DNA from: a virus
IMG/VR virus record: IMGVR_UViG_3300023268_000002
Coordinates: 1-40,172 of that record
DNA length: 40,172 bases
Direction: 5' to 3' (one strand)
Shown here: positions 37,179 through 40,172 of the stretch, piece by piece
Layout: each line of letters starts with the position of its first letter
How positions within the stretch are numbered: position 1 is the stretch's first letter
The notes under the pieces: generated by a model
Seen by the model: the letters and a program-made list of their open reading frames with translations, nothing else
The model's database searches: none
What the model was told of the DNA's origin: nothing
Translations under genes and position numbers: made by a program

Positions 37179-37739
37179 TCACTTGTCAAGCTGCTGCATT
37201 CTCGTCTCAGCAGCCGTGATCACACCCTGCCGCTGGAGATTGGCTTTCTCGTAGTCCAGTACAGCACGGACCTCAGCCTTCGTTCCTAGAGAATTGATAT
37301 GCGTCTTTGCCTGTGGGACAGTCATCTCCCCTACAGCAGTAGCCGGACCTGGACTGGCCGGACTTCTCGTGACAGGAGCAGCTCCACTGACCAGCTCGCG
37401 ATTCGTCCCCTCGGTCGGCGCCCCTTCGTTGATGTCATCGTCACTGTCGCTCAGCACGGTCTCGTCCCCATCGCCTTCCGTCACGACCGCGACTTGATGA
37501 TCAGACTTCTCAGAACGGGTGAAGCGGGTCGGATCAGGCGGAACACTGACTACCGTTTTGTCCTCGCTCTCGACCTTTTCGAACCTGTCAAGCAGATTAG
37601 CCTCACGCACGCGGTCGTCGTCCAGCTCAACGTTCTCCCCTGCTTCCATACGACGACTCGACACAACAGCGCCCTTGTCATCCGTGACAGACACAAAGTG
37701 CCTGAAACCTTCTCGAAGCTTGTACTGACTGGTTCCCAT
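37179..37739 (-). CDS. Structural-region protein with a helical end
   Basis: A 186-residue product. The N-terminus (GTSQYKLREGFRHFVSVTDD, then a VELDDDRVREANLLDRFEKV segment) looks like the short beta-alpha domain found before neck proteins. A long acidic linker follows (about 85-125). The C-terminus (MTVPQAKTHINSLGTKAEVR, AVLDYEKANLQRQGVITAA) resembles a small three-helix domain (LEM/SAP or Rho-N-like, often used to bind DNA). AAGGGAG lies 9 nt before the ATG at 37739. A TTG further upstream is rejected. Confidence 0.6.
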   Translation of the reverse strand: MGTSQYKLREGFRHFVSVTDDKGAVVSSRRMEAGENVELDDDRVREANLLDRFEKVESEDKTVVSVPPDPTRFTRSEKSDHQVAVVTEGDGDETVLSDSDDDINEGAPTEGTNRELVSGAAPVTRSPASPGPATAVGEMTVPQAKTHINSLGTKAEVRAVLDYEKANLQRQGVITAAETRMQQLDK

Positions 37740-37777
37740 GACTGGTTGCTCCCTTCTATCTCTCAAGTCTCGCGTGG

Positions 37778-38812
37778 TTAGCTCATGTGGAAGATGCCAG
37801 ACTTGCCACTCTGAGTGCTCCGGATGATGGGGATCTGGATAGCGAAGACTTTAAACGCTATCCCAAACCCTCCATAAATGTCCCACTGCACGGGCTGGAT
37901 GTCCTCGCCCATGCCCCACTGAATGACATCCGGAGTGGCCTGGACCATCACGAGCGTGTTAGCCGCGAGCTGATCACTGAACTCGATCTTCTGAAGCCCA
38001 TCGATGGCGAGCAGACGATCCCGAATGCTGCCGGGATAGTTGGCGACGAAGTTCTTATCGAGCACGACTGAGTAGTCGGTGCCACTGTAGAGCCAGTACG
38101 GCCCAGGGAACCCGTCCGCCAGCAGAGCAGCTTTCATCGTCAGCAGATCTGCGAGCATGTTGTCGCCGGTCTTGGCAGCCTGGAGCCAGTTGCCGTTGGT
38201 GCCAAAGGTGCCAGTGTTGCGCTGCGGGTGGGTCGTGTAGCCGTAGATGGTAGACCCGCCGAACTTCGCACCACCCTTGAACAGCATCCGCTCCAGCATC
38301 TCCGAGACCTTGCGGGTGCTGATGCGGATCTGCGTGGTGTCGAGACCCTCGCGGACGGTTGAGCCAGAACGGCCCCCATTGCGTGAGGCAGCCAGGGTGC
38401 GGATTCCGATGTCGAAATCCTTGTGGGTTATGGGGAGGGGCACATTATTGGCCCCAAACTCGACACGATCGTTGTCAGAACGAGCCAGACCGTCCATCGA
38501 CACGACGGCATCGTCCATATCCCCGATGCCAGAGTATTCGAGCAGGGTTTTGCCCATTGCGTTGGGGATGTCCTTGGTCAGCCCAGCAGCGATCAGATCC
38601 GCCACCCCACGAAGTCTCAACCCAGCTTCCTGAACAACCGTGGTGTCGATCTCGATCCACTCGTCACGACGGAGAGTGTCGCAGGACCTCAGCTCAGCGG
38701 GCGACAGTGGGCGCCCCTCAGTCATGGCTCGGAGCAGTCGCTCACCAGCCCAGCGCCCACCAGCAGCGCTGAGAAACGTTCTTCCAGTATCGATCAGTGC
38801 CTCGGTACCCAT
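37778..38812 (-). CDS. Major capsid protein, encapsulin-like HK97 fold
   Basis: A 344-residue protein. DEWIEIDTTVVQEAGLRLRG and GVADLIAAGL, NVPLPITHKDFDIGIRTLAA, GLDTTQIRISTRKVSEMLER, MLFKGGAKFGGSTIYGYTTH and an end of IPIIRSTQSGKSGIF match the family of phage capsids close to encapsulins (PF04454-like: 'VPLP...HKDF.I..R' and 'LDTT.A......V.E..E..L..G'). ATG at 38812 has GAAAGGA upstream; a TTG 33 nt further up is rejected. It sits after the decoration and scaffold genes, as expected. It forms the icosahedral shell. Confidence 0.9.
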   Translation of the reverse strand: MGTEALIDTGRTFLSAAGGRWAGERLLRAMTEGRPLSPAELRSCDTLRRDEWIEIDTTVVQEAGLRLRGVADLIAAGLTKDIPNAMGKTLLEYSGIGDMDDAVVSMDGLARSDNDRVEFGANNVPLPITHKDFDIGIRTLAASRNGGRSGSTVREGLDTTQIRISTRKVSEMLERMLFKGGAKFGGSTIYGYTTHPQRNTGTFGTNGNWLQAAKTGDNMLADLLTMKAALLADGFPGPYWLYSGTDYSVVLDKNFVANYPGSIRDRLLAIDGLQKIEFSDQLAANTLVMVQATPDVIQWGMGEDIQPVQWDIYGGFGIAFKVFAIQIPIIRSTQSGKSGIFHMS

Positions 38813-38879
38813 TTGGTTTGATCCTTTCTCCCCTCTTATGGTCAAGTTCGAATGTTTCGGTTTCGAGCAGTCAGACGGG

Positions 38880-39332
38880 TTAGACGATCACGACACGATG
38901 CCGCGTGACACCAGCAGTTGCCCCGCCCGTGCTCTCGGCAGATCTCGCGACAATCGCGTTACGCTGGGTGTCGTCGGTGGAAGCATCGGTGACAACAGCT
39001 CGCAGCGTGCCATCTCCCGCCGACTCCAGGAACTCGACACCCGTCAAGGTCTGTCCAGCCCCCACAAGCGCATTGACGCCATCACCAGGAGCAAACCTGC
39101 CCAGCTTCACACGATCGCCGATCGCATAAGCCGTGTCGATCGTCTTGCCCATCTCATCACGCTCCAACGCGAACACAGGAGCGGCATTGGCGGCTGCCGT
39201 GGCGTGCTTGCGAACCTGCCCCAGCGCAGGCAGGTTGGGCTGGCAGAGCATGCCAGGGGTGATCGCCTCGCTGGCGGCGTTCTGCTCATCAACGATCGGT
39301 TCACCTCTGAGTGCGATAACGTGACTTGCCAT
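38880..39332 (-). CDS. Head decoration protein
   Basis: A 150-residue product. HVIALRGEPIVDEQNAASEA, ITPGMLCQPNLP, then DRVKLGRFAPGDGVNALVGA, TLTGVEFLESAGDGTLRAV and AGVTRHRVVIV give the 'EA..AI.PG.L......G.V', 'I..Y..GD.V' layout of small phage head-decoration proteins between scaffold and capsid genes. AGGAGG lies about 8 nt before the ATG. It probably binds the capsid outer face after expansion. Confidence 0.8.
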   Translation of the reverse strand: MASHVIALRGEPIVDEQNAASEAITPGMLCQPNLPALGQVRKHATAAANAAPVFALERDEMGKTIDTAYAIGDRVKLGRFAPGDGVNALVGAGQTLTGVEFLESAGDGTLRAVVTDASTDDTQRNAIVARSAESTGGATAGVTRHRVVIV

Positions 39333-39376
39333 CTAGCGTTCCTCCTATTTGCTTACTGGATAATTAGACGAATAGG

Positions 39377-40162
39377 TTAGTTGGACTTGCTCTGACCACC
39401 GCCGCTTGCACGATTCTTGATCAGGTCGCTGAGCTTCGGCATGACAGGTGCACTGCTCTCGTCGTCAGTGGAGATGTCCTCGCCCTCGCCGATGAAGCGA
39501 GACGCGGAGTAGTCCAAAGAACGATTGGGCTTGTTGCTCTCACCCACACCCACCGTCTCAGCCAGCACGGTCAGGTCGTCCAGCGGCATCTGCTTCAGAC
39601 GCTCCTCGCTGAACTTGGTCGCACCCTTCAGAGCTGCGAGCAGGCTGTCCCGCTTCTTGTTCTCCTGCGCCTGATACCTCGCGGCCATTGCTCGCAGGGT
39701 CTTCAGCTCCTCCTGATCGATCTCGACGGTGTTGGTGGTCGTCGTGGTCGTGGTGACAGGAGTAGAGGGCTGAGCAGGCTGTTGAGGGGCTTCAGGAGCC
39801 GCAGGAGTGGCCTGATCGCCTTCCTTCTTCTTGTCGTCGTCGTCAGGCTTGTTGTCGCCCAACAGGCGAGCGGAGTTCGTGTTTGCGTTCTGGTTTACCA
39901 TGGTTCCTCCCTTGCAGGCACAGGTTGAGTGAGTATCGGTTGAGACGTGCGGGTCTTGAACTTGATCGCTCACGGTGGATTGATCGATTGCGGCGCTGAG
40001 GGTCGGATCGGCAACATCAACAGCAGCGGCGCTATCAGCCTTGGGTTTCCAGCCCTCGAAGTATTCTAGCTCGATTCGATCGTCATTGATAGTCACGTTT
40101 TCGGCAGCATCCACCGAGAAAGTCCGCTGGTAGTAGTGGTATTCTGGCTTCCAGTCGTCCAT
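39377..40162 (-). CDS. Scaffold region protein, N-terminus beyond the window edge
   Basis: The frame is open to the right edge (three more codons precede the ATG at 40162), so the true start may be outside. Residues 1-85 have a small beta domain (EYHYYQRTFSVDAAENVTIN) and a disordered stretch ending CACKGG. From the internal ATG at 39901, preceded by AGGGAGGAACC, a 174-residue scaffold-like protein could be made alone: disordered acidic N-terminus, a threonine run, then helices (VEIDQEELKTLRAMAARYQA, FSEERLKQMPLDDLTVLAE). The layout recalls nested protease/scaffold genes such as lambda C/Nu3. No protease motif is visible in this window. Confidence 0.65.
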   Translation of the reverse strand: MDDWKPEYHYYQRTFSVDAAENVTINDDRIELEYFEGWKPKADSAAAVDVADPTLSAAIDQSTVSDQVQDPHVSTDTHSTCACKGGTMVNQNANTNSARLLGDNKPDDDDKKKEGDQATPAAPEAPQQPAQPSTPVTTTTTTTNTVEIDQEELKTLRAMAARYQAQENKKRDSLLAALKGATKFSEERLKQMPLDDLTVLAETVGVGESNKPNRSLDYSASRFIGEGEDISTDDESSAPVMPKLSDLIKNRASGGGQSKSN

Positions 40163-40172
40163 CCAGTAGTCA

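Noticed and set aside
1-40172. tRNA genes, CRISPR arrays, insertion sequences, integrase or attachment sites
   Set aside because: Looked for on both strands by eye; no cloverleaf, repeat-spacer array, transposase or integrase motif was found. Lack of tools means short tRNAs or att sites could be missed.

Overview
The window is a piece of a tailed-phage (or prophage) genome. It carries an HK97-fold capsid gene, tail tube, tail terminator, a tail-chaperone pair joined by a frameshift, and a very long tape measure, but no sheath or contractile baseplate genes, so a long-tailed siphovirus is the best reading. Signal peptides, a lipobox protein and a run of small inner-membrane proteins suggest a Gram-negative host, but the sequence does not name the host. 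Nearly every gene is on the minus strand and is read from high to low coordinates. Starts and stops often overlap (ATGA, GTGA, TAATG).

Layout in the direction of transcription. (1) 40172-31922: head and neck genes (scaffold region cut by the window edge, decoration protein, encapsulin-like major capsid, adaptor and closure candidates), tail tube, gp10-like completion protein, an N-acetylmuramidase, a small zinc-type protein, tail terminator, and the tail chaperones with a GGGAAAA slip site. (2) 31893-20892: tape measure (1833 aa), a fibre-like protein with an N-terminal signal-like segment, and a 1226-aa lectin-rich tail-tip protein, closed by a strong terminator hairpin. (3) 19584-20825, on the PLUS strand: three small secreted cysteine-rich proteins, a moron-like island with a good sigma70 promoter before the third gene. 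(4) 19403-14757: a discoidin-like tail protein, a proline-linker protein, then nine small genes of which seven are membrane- or lipid-anchored (lysis or envelope cassette). (5) 14756-14584: a noncoding region with a near-perfect bacterial parS palindrome and iteron-like repeats. (6) 14583-5372: a decayed gene, then replication and recombination: XPD/DinG-like helicase, SSB-like acidic protein, Cas4/RecB-type nuclease, Sak4-like ATPase, MazG-like hydrolase, ERCC4/XPF-type nuclease, and many small zinc-type or unknown genes. (7) 5371-4540: a regulatory node with a monocistronic candidate repressor that has its own promoter, operator-like repeats and terminator, followed by a second promoter overlain by a 17-bp palindrome that appears to drive a leaderless gene. 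(8) 4539-1: a chain of small overlapping early-type genes (KTSC-like, winged-helix-like, papain-like, cupin-like), ending in a large protein that runs off the left edge.

At three places (5.7, 10.2 and 14.5 kb) the coding signal changes frame or lacks a normal start codon. Each could be biology or sequence error and is flagged. The candidates for something new are the parS site, the secreted cysteine-rich island, the membrane cassette and the two-promoter switch. No tRNA, rRNA, CRISPR array, transposase, integrase, terminase or portal gene is seen in the window.
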